Part shown: piece after piece, positions 1-12,460 of the stretch
Layout: the number at the start of each line of letters is the position of its first letter
Position numbering within the stretch: position 1 is the first letter of the stretch
Assembly: GCF_910594005.1 (NCBI RefSeq)
Contig: NC_057817.1
Location: 26,761,001-26,825,000, forward strand
Reading direction: 5' to 3'
Length of the DNA stretch: 64,000 bases
DNA from: Cervus elaphus
Lineage: Eukaryota > Chordata > Mammalia > Artiodactyla > Cervidae
Program-made: the position numbers and the translations under genes
Notes under the pieces: generated by a model
The model's database searches: none
What the model was told of the DNA's origin: nothing
What the model saw: the letters and a program-made list of their open reading frames with translations, nothing else

Positions 1-92
1 CAGAATCCTGGTTCCCTGACCAGGGATTGAACCCAAGCCCACAGCAGTGAAAGCATTGAGTCCTAACTACTGGACTGCCAGGGAATTTCCTA
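1..92 (-). repeat. CHR-type tRNA-derived SINE, partial
   Basis: The reverse complement begins with the 'ttccctggcagtccagtagtt' type of head and runs into the 'gggttcaatccctggtca' B-box region that marks the CHR family of cetartiodactyl tRNA-derived SINEs. The copy is cut by the window edge. It is mobile-element sequence with no gene function. Confidence 0.85.
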
Positions 93-130
93 AACATCCA
101 CTTCTGGCAGGAAAAAAAAAAAAAAAAGAA

Positions 131-1265
131 AAACTCTTAGCAAAGTAGAAACAGAAAGGAACTTTCTAAACTTCATAAAGGGCATCCATGAAAAACCTAC
201 AGTAACATTAATATGAAAATCTGAATGCTTCTCCCTGAGATCAAGGCAAAGATGTCTACTATCATTACTTCTTTCCAACACTGGAGGGTCTAGGTAGTGC
301 AATAAGGCAAGAAAAAGAAATAAAAGGCATTAACATTGGAAAGGAAGAAATAAAATTATCTATTTGCTGATGACATGACCATCTCTGTAGAAAATACTTT
401 GGAGTCTTCCAAAGTAAGCAACTCCTAGAAATAATTAGTACATTTAACAAGATTTAAAGATACAAGGATAATACTCAAAAATCAGTTGGTTGGGACTTCC
501 CTGGTGGTCCACTGGCTAAGAATCTACCTGCCAAGGCAGGGGACACAGATGTGATCTCTAGTCGGGGAGTTTAGATTCCCACACCTGGGGGGCCAACTAA
601 GCCCCTGTGCCCCAACTACTGAGCCTGCACGCCATAGAGCCTGTGCTCCACAGTGAGAAGCCACTGCAATGAGAAGCCCGTGCACCACAGCTAGAGAGGA
701 GCCCTGCTCACTGAAATGAGAGCAAGCCCACACTCAGCAATGAAGACCCAGGGCAGCCAAAAAAAAAAAGTTGACTTCACTATAGTAGCAATTAACAATC
801 AGAAATTGTAATTAAAAATATCATTAAAATATATGAAATACTTAGGGGAGATTCTGACAAAATGTGCAAATCCTGTGCACTAAAAACTACAAAATGTTAC
901 TGCAATAAAATAGAGAAGACCTCAGCAAGTGGAGAGATATAGTATATCAATGGATGGGAAGACTTAATTTTGTTAAGACGTCAGTTTTATCCATATTGGT
1001 CTACAGCTATAATGTGTAATTCCAATCAAAATCCCAGCAGACTTTTCTTTCTTTTTTTAAGAGAAACTTAGAAGCCAATTCAAAAGTTTATAATGAAAAT
1101 TCAAAGGACTTCAAATAGGCAAAATGACTGAAGAAGGTTGAATGACTTACACTACCTGTTTTCAAGACATTATAAAGCTACAGTAATCATGAACGTGTGG
1201 TGCTGGTGTAAAGAAAGACCAAATAAATAAGTGGAACATAATAGAAAGTTAAGAAATTGAACTAT
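131..1265 (+). mobile_element. L1 LINE ORF2 fragment, split by a SINE
   Basis: 131-490 reads like the L1 ORF2 reverse-transcriptase region, including a 'ttgctgatgac' (FADD-type) stretch near 365. 771-1265 reads like the later ORF2 part, with 'atggatgggaagacttaa' near 951 and 'aattccaatcaaaatccc' near 1018. The two halves are separated by a CHR SINE at 490-770, so the SINE inserted later. Stops and frameshifts interrupt the frame, so the copy is dead. Confidence 0.8.
490..770 (+). repeat. CHR-type SINE inserted in the L1
   Basis: It starts with 'gggacttccctggtggtcca', carries the repeated 'gagaagcc'/'ccacaactac' style body and ends in an A-run after 'gaagacccagggcagcc'. This is a near full-length copy in the + orientation. 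Confidence 0.85.
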
Positions 1266-1282
1266 AATTGCAAAGTCAAATG

Positions 1283-1350
1283 CAATGAAAATCACCGCAG
1301 TGAAAGCATCAAACCCTAACCATTAGACTACCAAGGAGCTCCCTAAATGT
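1283..1350 (-). repeat. CHR-type SINE head fragment
   Basis: 'gcagtgaaagcatcaaaccctaaccattagactaccaaggagctcc' is the reverse complement of the CHR head, like the copy at 1-92. It is short and diverged. Confidence 0.65.
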
Positions 1351-1664
1351 CCATTTCATAGCTATGGAAGCTGAAGCTCATGAAGTTAAAAGATTTGGCT
1401 ACGTCTGGATAGGAGGTTCTTCTCCTGGGTCCTCTGAAGGAAAGAAGGCCAGCTATGTGCTCTCTGAAAACGTGCTGGAGATTGCCAGGATTAGAAGGAT
1501 GAAAGGGCTGTAGAAATTTGATCTGAAGGAGGAGAGGTAGAAGGAGGAGTGATTTGAGTTTTGGGCAGATTGGGGTGGCATAGAAAAGATGAGGAGGGTA
1601 TCACTCAGCCCCTCCCATCACAAAGTCCTGCCTTTGCAGGCACACTCTTCAATCATGCCTGTCA

Positions 1665-1982
1665 AAAGTGGGTCGTCAACATGTTGTTCAGTTGCTAAGT
1701 CATGTGTGACTCTTACCCCACGGACTGCAGCGCTCCAGGCTTCCCTGTCCTTCACTATCTCCTGGAGTTTGCTCAAACTCATGTCCATTGAGTTGGTGAT
1801 GCCATCCAACCATCTCATCCTCTGTTACCTCCTCCTTCTGCCCTCACTTTTTCCCAGGATCAGGGTCTTTTCCAATGAGTTGGCTCTTCACATCAGATGA
1901 CCAAAGTATTGGAGCTTCAGCTTTAGCATCAGTCCATCCAATGAATATTCAGGGTTGATTTCCTTTAGAATTGACTGGTTTG
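1665..1982 (-). mobile_element. BovB LINE 3' end
   Basis: On the minus strand the sequence encodes the typical C-terminal BovB ORF2 peptide: a run beginning MRWLDGITNSMDMSLSKLQE and a DREAWSAAVRG block. The + strand has the matching 'tgttgttcagttgctaagtc' and 'gtgatgccatccaaccatct' text. BovB is a retrotransposon abundant in ruminants, so this copy is evidence for the host group. It is truncated. Confidence 0.85.
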
Positions 1983-1984
1983 GT

Positions 1985-2510
1985 CACCATGTACGCAGTG
2001 CTATGTTTAAGATGGATAACCAACGAGGACCTATTACATAGCACAGAGAACTCTGCCCAATGCCATACAGCAACCGTAAAATGGAGGGGAGTTGGATACA
2101 TGTACATGTATAGCTGAGTTGCTTCGTTGTTCACCTGGAACTATCACAAAAGGCTATACTCCAGTATAAAATAAAAGTTTTTAAAAAAATTAGTCTTCAC
2201 ACAGAGAACAGACTTGTGGTTGCCAAGGAGGTGGGTGGGTTGGGGAGGGATGGACTGGGGGTTTGGGAATAGTAGATGTGAACTATTATATATAGAATGA
2301 ACAAACAACAAGGCACTACTATATAACACAGGGAACTATGCTCAATGTCCTGGGATAAACCCTAATGGAAAAGAATATAATTTGAGTTTTGGGCATACAC
2401 ATGCACACACACACACACATATAAAAAGAAGTCACTTTGTTGTATAGCAAAAATTAACACAACATTGTAAATCAACTTATACTTCAACTGTAAAAAGTTT
2501 TTAAAAGTGG
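1985..2510 (+). mobile_element. L1 3'-UTR fragments, two adjacent pieces
   Basis: 1985-2185 has the ruminant L1 tail ('ggataaccaacgaggaccta', 'tagcacagagaactctgccc', ending 'aaaataaaagttttt'). 2190-2510 is a second tail-like piece ('ggttgccaaggaggtgggtg', 'atataacacagggaactatg'). A (CA)n tract lies at about 2402-2420. Confidence 0.75.
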
Positions 2511-2517
2511 GTCTTCA

Positions 2518-2636
2518 AGGGACTTCCTTGGTGGTCCAGTGGTTAAGACTCTGCTTCCAATGCAAGGAGTGTGGGTTGGATCACTGGTCGGGGAACTAAG
2601 AACCCACATGCTGTGTGATGTGGCCAAAAAAATGGG
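2518..2636 (+). repeat. CHR-type SINE, short
   Basis: It starts 'gggacttccttggtggtcca', has a degraded B box ('gtgggttggatcactggtcg') and ends 'gtggccaaaaaaa'. It lies just downstream of the SOAT2 cleavage region. Confidence 0.85.
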
Positions 2637-2659
2637 TCTTCAACAAATGAATGAATGAA

Positions 2660-3054
2660 TAAAAAGTGATACATACAGTTTATTATTGTATTGGAAAGAG
2701 TACAAAGAAACAAATCCTTCTCAGACCTTGATAACCTCAGCTTGCTTTAAGTCAAGCCACATTCACCAGATCTGTAAGATCCTTCGTGTCTCTGCCAGTC
2801 TGAACAGCCATGGAGTGAGAGGGGGCCCTGTGCCCAGTCCACAGGGATGGGGGCTCAAGAGTCATCACCTTTCTGAGTCTATGCTCACAGGTCCACAGAC
2901 CTCAGTCCCTGGAGTTCCCTGGTGGGGGTCAGGCATGGCAGGCCCCCTTGACTCAGAGCTCCGTCTGAGAATGCAGAGAGGAGTCCTGGTCCCAGACTTT
3001 GCAGGCAGAGGAGAACTTGGTGGTGTCATCTGCGCGGTGACAGTACCCTGGCAT
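2660..3054 (-). other. SOAT2: SOAT2 3' UTR
   Basis: This is the sequence after the SOAT2 stop codon (3055-3057), running to a minus-strand AATAAA at 2684-2679. Cleavage is expected some 15-25 bp further on. The edge is inferred from the signal, not from transcript data. Confidence 0.6.
2679..2684 (-). terminator. SOAT2: SOAT2 polyadenylation signal AATAAA
   Basis: A + strand TTTATT gives a canonical AATAAA on the minus strand, 371 bp after the stop codon. It is the first canonical hexamer I noticed downstream of the stop. Confidence 0.65.
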
Positions 3055-6000
3055 TTAGGTATGGCAGGACCAAGATCGAGGTGTCACCAGCCCCCAGAAG
3101 GTTGTCTGTGCCAGAGAAAAGTGAGTTGTGAATAAGATCCCTCCCAGGGCTTACCCTATGCATCTAAGACATGGGAACCCAGGAAGCAGGGCCTGGCCCC
3201 TGATCTTGGCTGTTGAGCGGGGCAACCATAGGGGGCTGGCTGTCGGGGAGAGGAGGCGCGTCCTCCTGGGTGAGGAGCTGCGCGGGCGGGGTGGGGGCGG
3301 GTCCTGGCCGCTTACCTGGGGCTGGGGGCAGTGGCGCCGGGCGTACCACTCCTGGCAGTACAGGCTGACTTGGATGCCCTGGCCCAGGAAGAGCAAGGTC
3401 CACATGAGCACGTTCCACGCTGGGCCCGTGCGCCGGTCATGCATCGTGAAGTTCAGTGGCCCTGATGCAGGAGGAAAGGTGGTCACCTCAGCTCCAGACA
3501 CCTGTAATGTATCTTCCTGGCTGCCTTCTTATCTCAGGGCACAGGGGACAGTTGGAACAGGAAGACTGAGAAAGATCTTGAGCCCAACTCCAGGCACCCA
3601 CGGAGGTCTCAGGCATTCTTCAGGATTCCTCAGTTTACGTTTCGCTGTCCTGGCTGCCTTACTGAACCTCCCAACCAACAGCAGTTTTCTCCCCTTTGTC
3701 TCCCTCTGTGTGTGCCCTGCTCAGATGCTGCTCTCCAGCCAGAACTGTTTTCCCACTGCACCCCCCCCAGGATACCCCTGTGCTGCCTCCCGATGCTACC
3801 TCCTTCCCAGCTTCCAAGTCCCCTGCCTCCCCCCCCCAGCTTTCACACACAGCACCATGCCTTCCCCCAGGAGGCATGCACACCCCGCTTCTGTCTTGGG
3901 TACGTGGCCTCTCCCATCAGTCTGGAATCTCTAGGACTCTTCCCTCAGGATGTCTCCCTCTACGGGGGCATACAGAGGCTCAGCTCACCTCCAAAGACAA
4001 GGAAGAGCAACAGCATGACGGGGTAGAAGAATCCCAGGACGAAGCAGAAGATGTACTCATGGACCACTGCTGAGACCAGGAACACACCCAGCATGGCCGC
4101 GCCTCGGGCTCGGCCACCAAGGAGCTGGCAGGGGTCGGGGGAGGAGGGTAGAGTGAGTCTCCCTAAGCCCCCTCCGCAAAGAGCCCCCCTCTTTAAGGAA
4201 GCCAGAGGGTATGTAGTATGATGGAAAGAATATGGGGTTTGGGATCAGAAAGACTGACATGTCTTACTTAGAAGCATTGTATTAGTCTATTGGGCCTTAG
4301 AGGCCGCTTTCAAAAGGGGGATATAATCATACTTACTTCTCAGGCTTACAGTGCAGATTTACAGTGTGGGAAAATTCTTGGTAACTGAAAATTGCTATAT
4401 GCATGTTCCTTAGAAGGCTGAGGAGGGGAGACATGCCCTGTGGAGGAGGTGTAGTTGAGGACAAGGAAGGAAGGAAGTCAGATCATAAGAAGGACTTTTT
4501 TTCTGCCCACTGGGTTGGGTAGAATGAGGGAGGTGAAAGTCAAAGGGGCCCTTAGGTCTAGAAAAAATGGAATGTACAGAGAAAGGGAAAGAGAGGGTGT
4601 TTCAGAGAGGTTCTGTTAACCGTGGGAGCTGAGCCCGTACCCAAAGCCCATCTTGATACACGTAGCTGTAGAGCCAGTCATGGACCACCACGTTCCATGT
4701 GCGGTAGTAGTTGGAGAAGGATGTTGAGTTCCACCAGTCCTGGGGGTGGGGTGGGATGGGGTCAGGGCCGGGGAGGAGGTGAGCATCAGGGCCCTGTCTC
4801 TGCCCGGTTCCCAGCTGAGTCTCCCTGCTCCCCACTCCCTGTCCTGTTCTCTGCAAGGGCTGGCTCCCAGCAGGAGAGAGCCAGCAAGCATCTGCCTGAT
4901 TCCCTCCTCAGGCCCTGGGGCCCTTCCTGTCTACTCTCAGGAGAAGATTCCAAAGTACCAGCCCCACAAAAGCATTGAGCCCTGGCTGGTCAGGAGGTGG
5001 ACGGGTGACATTATAAGCATACCCAGAGGAGCACATTTCTCACTGTGGGAGGCTGACAGCACAGCTGAGGTTGAAATCGTGCCCCTTGGGGTTAACAGAA
5101 ACTGGTGACTAACAAATTCTTGAGCTTGTCTTACAGAAGAGCAGGTAAGGGAACAGTTTGTTAAAAATCCTTCTGCTGTAACCTGCCTTCACTGACAAAG
5201 CCTTAGTTTTTTGTTTTTTTTTTTGATTCCTTAAGCATCCCATACAGATAACACCTCTGATGTATGGGTCACTATAGCAACAAGGGGCATAAATTTTCCA
5301 GGAACTTGAAGTTGGCTCCTGTCTAGTTCAAGTGGGCTCAAACTGGCTAGGACCACTGACCCTAAAACTGGGTCTGTAAAGCTGTTGGATGAATGACTTT
5401 TTGACATCAGAGAGCCAAGAAGTCCATCCTCAGATTATGCCAAGTGCCTCCATTCTTTAACATGCATCCCATGAAGAAGCATGTAACTCAGACACGTTTG
5501 TGCAGAACACTGATTACCTCACCTTTTCTCTACCTCCAGTCACTTTTCCCAAGCCTAAGATCTCCTTGCTTCTTTATCCTATAAATATCTCAAGCCCTTG
5601 GCCTTTGGGGAAGCAAATCTGAGATTGTTTTCACTTCTCCTTACTTGGCTGCCTTGTTGAAGAAACCATTTCTCTGCTGTAAATCTCGGTATCTCAGTGT
5701 TTGACTTAGCGAGAATTGGGCAAATGCACCTGGTTCAGTAACAAGGTGACAACCAACATAGCCATCGTCCTCCCCTACATCCTTCCCTAGCTGTCCCTGC
5801 ATCCAGCTCCCAGGTAGCCCAGGTCCAGGCCCCACCCGATAGAACATTCTGTCTCCAAATCGTAGCATCTCCGCGAAGGCGTTGAGCCAACAGTGAAGGA
5901 AGGCAAAGAAGATGAGCAGCAGCATAAAAATGCCTGGGAAGTGAAGACAAGGGACTGCAAGTCAGACTGGTCCCCCTGGTCCCCCATGAACCTCTAGGGT

Positions 6001-9000
6001 CCTCCCAGGAAGCCCTCACCCAGCAACCTACCAATCACTTATTAATCATTCACTAATTTATGCATTCATTCATTCAATCCATTTGCTCATGAAGCCCATG
6101 CCTGATGTTGGAACATAGACATGAATGTTAAAACCTCTGCCTGTTGGGAGAGGTTGGGGACAGGACGGCAATCTGAAGTGCTGCTGCTGTTTAGTCGCTA
6201 AGTTGTGTTCAACTCTTTGGACCACATGGACTGTAGCCCGCTGGGCTCCTCTATCCATGGAATTCTCCAGGCAAGAATACCGGAGTAGGTTGCTATTTCC
6301 TTCTCCGGGGATCTTTTCGACCCAGGGATCGAACCTGTGTCTGCTGCACTGGCAGGCAGATTCTTTACCACTGAGCCACCAGGGAAGTCCCAATCTGAAG
6401 TGAGACTCTGACAATGAGCAACCAGAGGAGAGGGCAGATGTCAGAGGGAGAAGGTGTTGAAACTAGGAGTGAGAGGAGGGAGGAGCTCCCTGCTAGGCCT
6501 TCTCCAGGGTGCAGCCTTCTGCAGCTCTGCCTCCGATGGGGATACCTGGCAAGGTGGCATGCATGATGGAGAGCACCAGGGCACGTGTGCTGAAGGGTTC
6601 CTGGCTCATGTTGGCAAAGACAGGAACACAGAGGCGGCCCAGGATGAAACAGGCATAGAGCACGCAGCCCAGGGCCTGGAGAGGGGTGGAGGACACATAA
6701 CTTTGAGAGGAGTCACTGGCAACTGCCCCCTTCCTCTGGAGTTGGACTCTGGCCCAGCATCTGCCTTCCCTTCTCTTTGCACAACCCTCTGACCTGTTCC
6801 CGGGCCTCCCCTACTTTGCTCCCAGAAATGCTCCCTCAGCCACCATGAGTCACAGGTAGTCCACACTTCGACTCTGTCTGCTGACCTGGGCAAAGTTCTT
6901 GGCCACATAATTCCACCTGACGTTGGGTGTCCTGTTGCAGCAATGGAATGGAGACAGTATGTTTCTCATCTATTTGTCTTGTTCCTGCCAGGGGCAGACA
7001 TAGCATCCGGGGCCCTCTATCTACAGCTCCCTCAATTGCCCAGGCCTGGGAGGATTACCTGGGGAGGTGGGGATCTAGAACACTTTGGATCTTCCTTAAC
7101 AAAGATGACAAGTGGAATTTTAGCTTGAGTGTCCACTAAGTTTGCTCCAGACTGAGGGGTTTCCCAGAACATAGGAATTTCAGTGCGAAAACTGGAGCAA
7201 TCCTGGGTGAACTGGGGCAGTCCTGGGCAAACCAGGACAGTCTGTCACCCCTGCATCACCATGGGCTGGGGCAAGAAGAAGGGGCAACATATCTGTCCCT
7301 TATTCCCATCTTTATTGTGAGGTGCTCCCTGAGAAAGTGGCCAGTGTCTGGGTTGAGGCTAAACACCTCAGGGAGAGGAGAGTAGAAGGGTTGGGTCCCT
7401 GGTGGGCCTGGGCATGTGGGGAAGGGGGTGCAGGCTCTTACCTGGGGTAAGTTTCCCTATAGATGAGTGTGGGACAGAAGAGGAAATAGAGGTAGCTGGA
7501 GAAACTGGGGGCCCGGATCCCCTCACCTGAGGAGGAGTAAGAGGGGTCTGTCAGTGAAGAGGGGAAGGAGAGAGGACACAGGTGGGTGGGGTGCTAGGGA
7601 AGGGCAGTGGGACTGGTGAATAGACTGGATAGGGGATGGGTGAGCACCTGGGTATGGGATCTGAAGGTGGGGGGAGGAGGCCAAATGGCAGGAATTGAAC
7701 CTGCTTTTTAACAGCCTCCTTTTGCTTCCATTCCAGGTACCCCCCCTCCTCTTTTCTGGCACAAGACGGACTGTGGCCAGGGCTTCATTTGGCACCCACA
7801 AATCCCACCACCCGATTCTCTCTCCTTCTGGTTTGACTTTCTCATATAAGGCTCTCATACCCTGGGTCTAAATAAGGATGAGCCAGAAGTCCTGGGCAGT
7901 AGAGCAGCTTTCTCAGAAGTGGGACCTAAGAGAACGCCGATTGACTAAGGCCCAGAGAGCCCAGTTGGCGGCTGGAGGTGTGCCCTGTGGGCAAGATGGG
8001 CTTAGAAAGTTGGAGCTTTTATGAGGCTCTTGCACCTGCTGGCTTCATTCAACCAACCAAGAGGACTGAGTTCACAGCAGCAGGCCTCACCTCCTCTGGC
8101 CCAAAGTGTCCCGGGTACCGTCTCTCTCAGGAAAGAGTAGCTTTTCATCAGGAGCCTGACCTGAGGTGGAATAGAAATGAGGTTAAGGTGCTTTGGGACT
8201 GAACAGATCACTTAACCTCTCTGTGCTCACGTTTACACCGGGAGAGGGGCAGGCAGATTGTAAACTTTGTATGGTCAACGCCCATACTATTATCTTTTTG
8301 TTGGACAGTCTTATAACCTAACACAGACGGCTGCTGGGATGAATCTAGGGTAAAGGAGTACTGGAAAGGGCAGAGCCTCTAGCCGGCCAACTCCCTTCGA
8401 CTATATGAGTATATTTGCACAGCAGTGTCCATTTGTTTACATTTCTTTGGAGACTGCTGGTTGTCTCAAATCTGTCGCAAAGGACTCTGCCCCTGATAAT
8501 TAGCTCCACCCCCACCAATACAGTATCCAATGCCCTCTCTCCCAGGGGCCCCACCCCACCATTGGTCCTGCCCATCACCCACCTGCTCAAAGACTAGCAC
8601 ACAGCGGGAGGCTGGCGGGAGCTGATAGTCCACTGCCACGTGGACCGGGAGGATGCCGAGCACGGCGGCGTGGGCAGCCAGCAGCAAGCAGCCCAGGCCC
8701 ACCCCCAGGGTCCAGGCCCCTCCAGACTTGGGCCTCTCCCACAGCCGCAGGGCCTGGTAGGGCACCAGCAGAGTGGACAGGAACATGGGGACCCATGTCA
8801 CCAGAGCCAAGGGCAGCTGTCCGAAGCTGAAGGTCAGTAGATCAAACTCCATCATCAGCCTGGGAGTGGGGAAGGCGACAAACTAGATGAGCATGAGGCC
8901 CAAACTTGCCCCCTTCCTCTGCAGTCAGAGCTCTTGGAAGACACGCTGCTGAGCCCACGTGCCACAACTACTGAAGCTCTCGGGCCCTTGAGCCCGTGCC

Positions 9001-12000
9001 CTGCAGCAAGAGAAGCCACCACAATGAGAAGCCCTTTTGCACCACAACTAGAGTAGCCCCTGCTCTCCACAACTAGATGCAGCAAGGAAGACCCAGCATG
9101 GCCAAAAATAAATAAAATTATCAATATTATATATTGGTGTAAAATATATATTATGTATATAGTTTGGGAAATCCCTGGAGATCCAGTGGTTAGAACTCTC
9201 TGCTTTCACTGCGGTGGCTCAGGTTCAATCCCTGGTTGGGGAACTAAGATCCAGTAAGCCATGCAGTGTGGCCAAAAAAGAGTGCATGGCTTGTAATGGT
9301 AAATTAGAAGCAATTTTTAAGTCCATTAATAAAGAACTAAATGATCAAAGGCTGGCACTTCCAGACTCTGCAGCCATTAAAATCAATGGAGCAACATGGA
9401 AAGATCTCTAAGGTGGGTCTTTAGCGGGTGAAAAGGAAACAAAAGGTACAGTAAGTATCTTAGTAATGTAAGCTCCTCCCCCCCCACCCCAAATACATCC
9501 CGTTGGTTCTTACATACATCTGGAAGTGGAGGCATGAAAAATGCCCTGGAGAGAAACTCTTACAACTGTTAAATATGTTACCTCTGGGGAGCGGTCTGGG
9601 ATAGAGGGGATGGTGGAGGAGTCGCTCTGCATATATTTGAAAATTTACTGAGATTTGATCCTTAGTTATAAGGATTGACAACAATTTTATCAAAAGGAAG
9701 TGCTGTTGCTGAACCTGCAAATCTTTGGTCCTCTTCCTTTTACTGCTTCCTAAGCTATCTGGAGGGTGAGGCAGGATCATGAAAATCCAAACCCCCAAGG
9801 GTCCACAGTCCCCTGAAGCTCATCCCAGAGAGGGAAGGGGTTTTGTAGGGAAACCTGGGCTCTTGTGTGCATACATCTGTCTTCCCCTGAAGACTGGGAA
9901 TGCCTCACAGACAGAGGCATGGCCCGTCCTCTGGCCCCCAGGGCTGGTACTTAGGGGACTCACTGGAGGTTGCTTGAATTGAACAGCACTGTCTTGGAAT
10001 GGAGTGCGTGAGAGCAGTGAGGTGGGAACCACGCTTACGAGTGCATATACATGCATGTCTGCCTCAGGACAAGAGTTCCAGAGGATTTGAGTGGGGGCCT
10101 AGCATCCCCAGGGGACTGATCCTGGTTAAACAGACCAAAGGGCATCCAAGGCTGTGCAGGGAAATCTAAGAGGGCTTTGGGGGTAGGAAGGTGGTTGGAA
10201 GCAATGTTGATGTGTGTTTAATGATCAAATGGACCTGCTCTATGGGGCCCCAGTGGCAGGTGGAGTTCTAGGCGCCCAGGTGGCCTGACCTGGTCTGTGG
10301 GCCCATGAGAGGGAGGGGTGCCTACCTGCCCTCATCAATGAGGTCGATGGCCAGGGTGCTGACGATGAAGACGCACAGGCCGGCGACAAACATATGGTAG
10401 ATGGTGCGGAAGTGGGACACCTCCATCAGCTCGCTGGAAGGACAGGGGCCTGAATGTCAGTGGGAGAGTCCTTGAGGTGCTGCAGGCACTGTACACCGTG
10501 GGGACGGGGCCTAGTGACTGGGAACTTGAAGCGACAGGCTGTGGTATGGCTGGGACTTCTGTCCAAAGCCCTTTCCAGCCCAGACAACCCTCATCCTGGT
10601 GGCCTTTCTTCCACTATTACGCCCAGGGCAAATAGAGAAATGGAACCTTAGAAACCATCTCCACATCCTCTCCTAAACCACCTAGAGCCTGAGGATGACA
10701 AATGAGGTGTCCTGGACCCCCAGACAAAGCTCTTTCTTTTCTTCCCATCCCCTGTCCTCTCCCCTGACTTACTCAAGCAGGGACTTGCGGATGACGAAAA
10801 CTTTTCGTTTCCCCAGGGACGGCTCCTGGGTCCTGAATTGAGACAGTTGTTCTGGGTTAGGAACCAAAGGCAGGAGGCTATAAGCAGAGCATAGGGCTTT
10901 GCAGGAGGTCACTACTTGGGAGCCAAGGGCAGTAGTAGGGGAAGGTCAGGGTTAGGGCCAGCAGGCAGGACGAGGTGAAAAGGTCATGGCCAGGGGAGAG
11001 CAGAGCCCAGTAGTCAATGTCAGGAAGACAGAGGCAATAAGGGAAGAAGAGGGAAGACTGAAGTCAAAGTTACATCCATGCTGGAAAAGGGCATGTGAGA
11101 TAACATCTGTGGCTCATAGTCCTTATGATGGAGGAGGCCACACAGCCGCTCCTCAGCCCCCGGTTCCTGAGACTCTTACTTGTGCAAGGAGTCTGGAGGG
11201 ATGGAGGGCACTGGTCTGTCTTGTGGTGGATAAGCTTGAACGGCCTCCCACATGGCCTGATCCAGCAGCTCCATCAGCTGGCCCTGCGCTTGCTCCAGCA
11301 ACTGTGTCTTTACAGCCTGCAGGACAAAACAGGGCAGGGTGCACCGTCCCTCCATCCAGTCAGCCTTCCTCCCATCCAGCAAACACTTCCTGAGCTTCCC
11401 TGCATGCCAGGCACACTGCTGAGTGCCCAGGATGGACAGAAGAACAAGCATGGTTCCTGCCCAGAGGTTCCCCCTACCCCCAGTTTAACTCCCTCTGGTT
11501 TCGCAGGGCAGCAGTGAGGATCCAGGAAAGATACTTTCAGTCTCTGGATCTGACCCCCAACCACCTCATCATCTCTGATCCTACTCTCTTCTCCCTGACC
11601 CCAGCCTTTCCTCTCCTGACCTCCAGTCCTGCTAACAGAAGACTGTTCACCGGCTGACTTTGGGCCCCTGCCCTGATGACCTGTGCTTCAAACTCCTCCA
11701 TCTTAATCCTTAGCTCTACCCTGATCTGAGAGGTTTGAACCCAAGAACAAATTGTCTTTATCACCAAACCAGTCCTCACCCTTTCCTCCCTCTACTCCAG
11801 GACCCGTCCGTTTGACCTCTGACATCGCTCACCTGCATATGTTGGGTCCATTGTACCAAATCTGGGCCTCTGTGCACCTCCGTGTTTCCTAGGGAAAGGA
11901 GGAGTTGGGGTTCTGCTCTCTAGTGCAGACCCAGAGGCTTTCTCTGTCCAGCAAGTTTGCTTTCTGTTTACTCAGCAGCCTCCCCTCCCCACAACCAGTC

Positions 12001-12460
12001 AATATCTAGTATCATGGCCAGGGTAGGGAGGGTGAGAGGGGTGGGGGTAATCAGAAGGAGGGGATTTTTTCAGGGGGTGAGCAGGCCATCGGCAAGTGGG
12101 GAGCCTGATGATATTACAGGAAACAGGGTACCCAGGGAACAAGAAGCTACTCTAATCACTGACTGGGGTGAAAAAGAGTCAGAAAGACAAGGCAAGGCAT
12201 TGGATAGCCCTTTTCTCCTTATTTCCCCAGCTGGGCAGTTAGGAGGCAGAGGCTGGGGTCTACCTTTACTGGCCTCCCAGGACAGCTGGAAGGATTAAAG
12301 GTAGATAGCAGGAGCCCCCTCTCGACAGCACATCCCCACCTCCAACGCCACCTGGGCGTTCCGCACCCCCAGAGCGGTGCTCCCCTTCTCTGGAGGGCCG
12401 GTCCTCCTGCTGTCTTCCTTGCTTTTCTCTCCTCCGCACTTGGGCCGCCCTTGGCTCCAT
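3055..12460 (-). CDS. SOAT2: Sterol O-acyltransferase 2 (ACAT2), 15 coding exons, 535 aa
   Basis: ER membrane MBOAT enzyme that joins long-chain acyl-CoA to cholesterol to make cholesteryl esters for lipoproteins in liver and intestine (family knowledge). Coding exons in transcript order: 12460-12352, 11888-11833, 11316-11180, 10832-10773, 10433-10326, 8859-8583, 8160-8091, 7526-7442, 6931-6886, 6675-6546, 5933-5836, 4739-4641, 4124-3989, 3461-3316, 3105-3055. They total 1608 bp with phases agreeing at every junction. Family marks are FYRDWWN at residues 390-396, NVVVHDWLY from 408, and SAVVHEYIF with the expected catalytic His at 447. Hydrophobic segments include [19 protein letters not shown] and [19 protein letters not shown]. 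The ATG at 12460 has a strong context (A at -3, G at +4). Human SOAT2 is 522 aa as I recall; the extra residues lie in the N-terminal tail and after ALRLW in exon 6. The first donor is the least certain boundary. SOAT1 is excluded because the match follows SOAT2 throughout and the neighbours are the SOAT2 neighbours. Confidence 0.96.
6177..6392 (-). repeat. Bov-tA SINE in SOAT2 intron 10
   Basis: The reverse complement reads 'gggacttccctggtggctca', the B-box 'ggttcgatccctgggtcg', and the BovB-like tail ending 'cgactaaacagcagcagc'. This is the ruminant tRNA-Glu/BovB composite SINE, in the same orientation as SOAT2. Confidence 0.9.
8190..8290 (+). repeat. MIR fragment (SOAT2 intron 6)
   Basis: 'gggactgaacagatcactta' followed by 'acctctctgtgctcacgttt' resembles the MIR core ('tgggcaagttacttaacctctctgtgcctcagttt'). 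It is short and diverged. Confidence 0.45.
8925..9118 (+). repeat. CHR-type SINE body fragment (SOAT2 intron 5)
   Basis: 'cgtgccacaactactgaagc', 'agagaagccaccacaatgag' and 'gcagcaaggaagacccagca' followed by an A-rich tail are the CHR body and tail. The 5' head is missing. Confidence 0.85.
9168..9282 (+). repeat. CHR-type SINE head (SOAT2 intron 5)
   Basis: 'gggaaatccctggagatcca' opens the copy. 'aggttcaatccctggttggg' is the B-box region, and it ends 'gtgtggccaaaaaag'. It lies about 50 bp from the previous SINE, in the same orientation. Confidence 0.8.

Noticed and set aside
2400..2422. Short (CA)n runs here and near 23345 as a CRISPR or other ordered array
   Set aside because: They are simple microsatellites beside retroelement tails, with no repeat-spacer structure.
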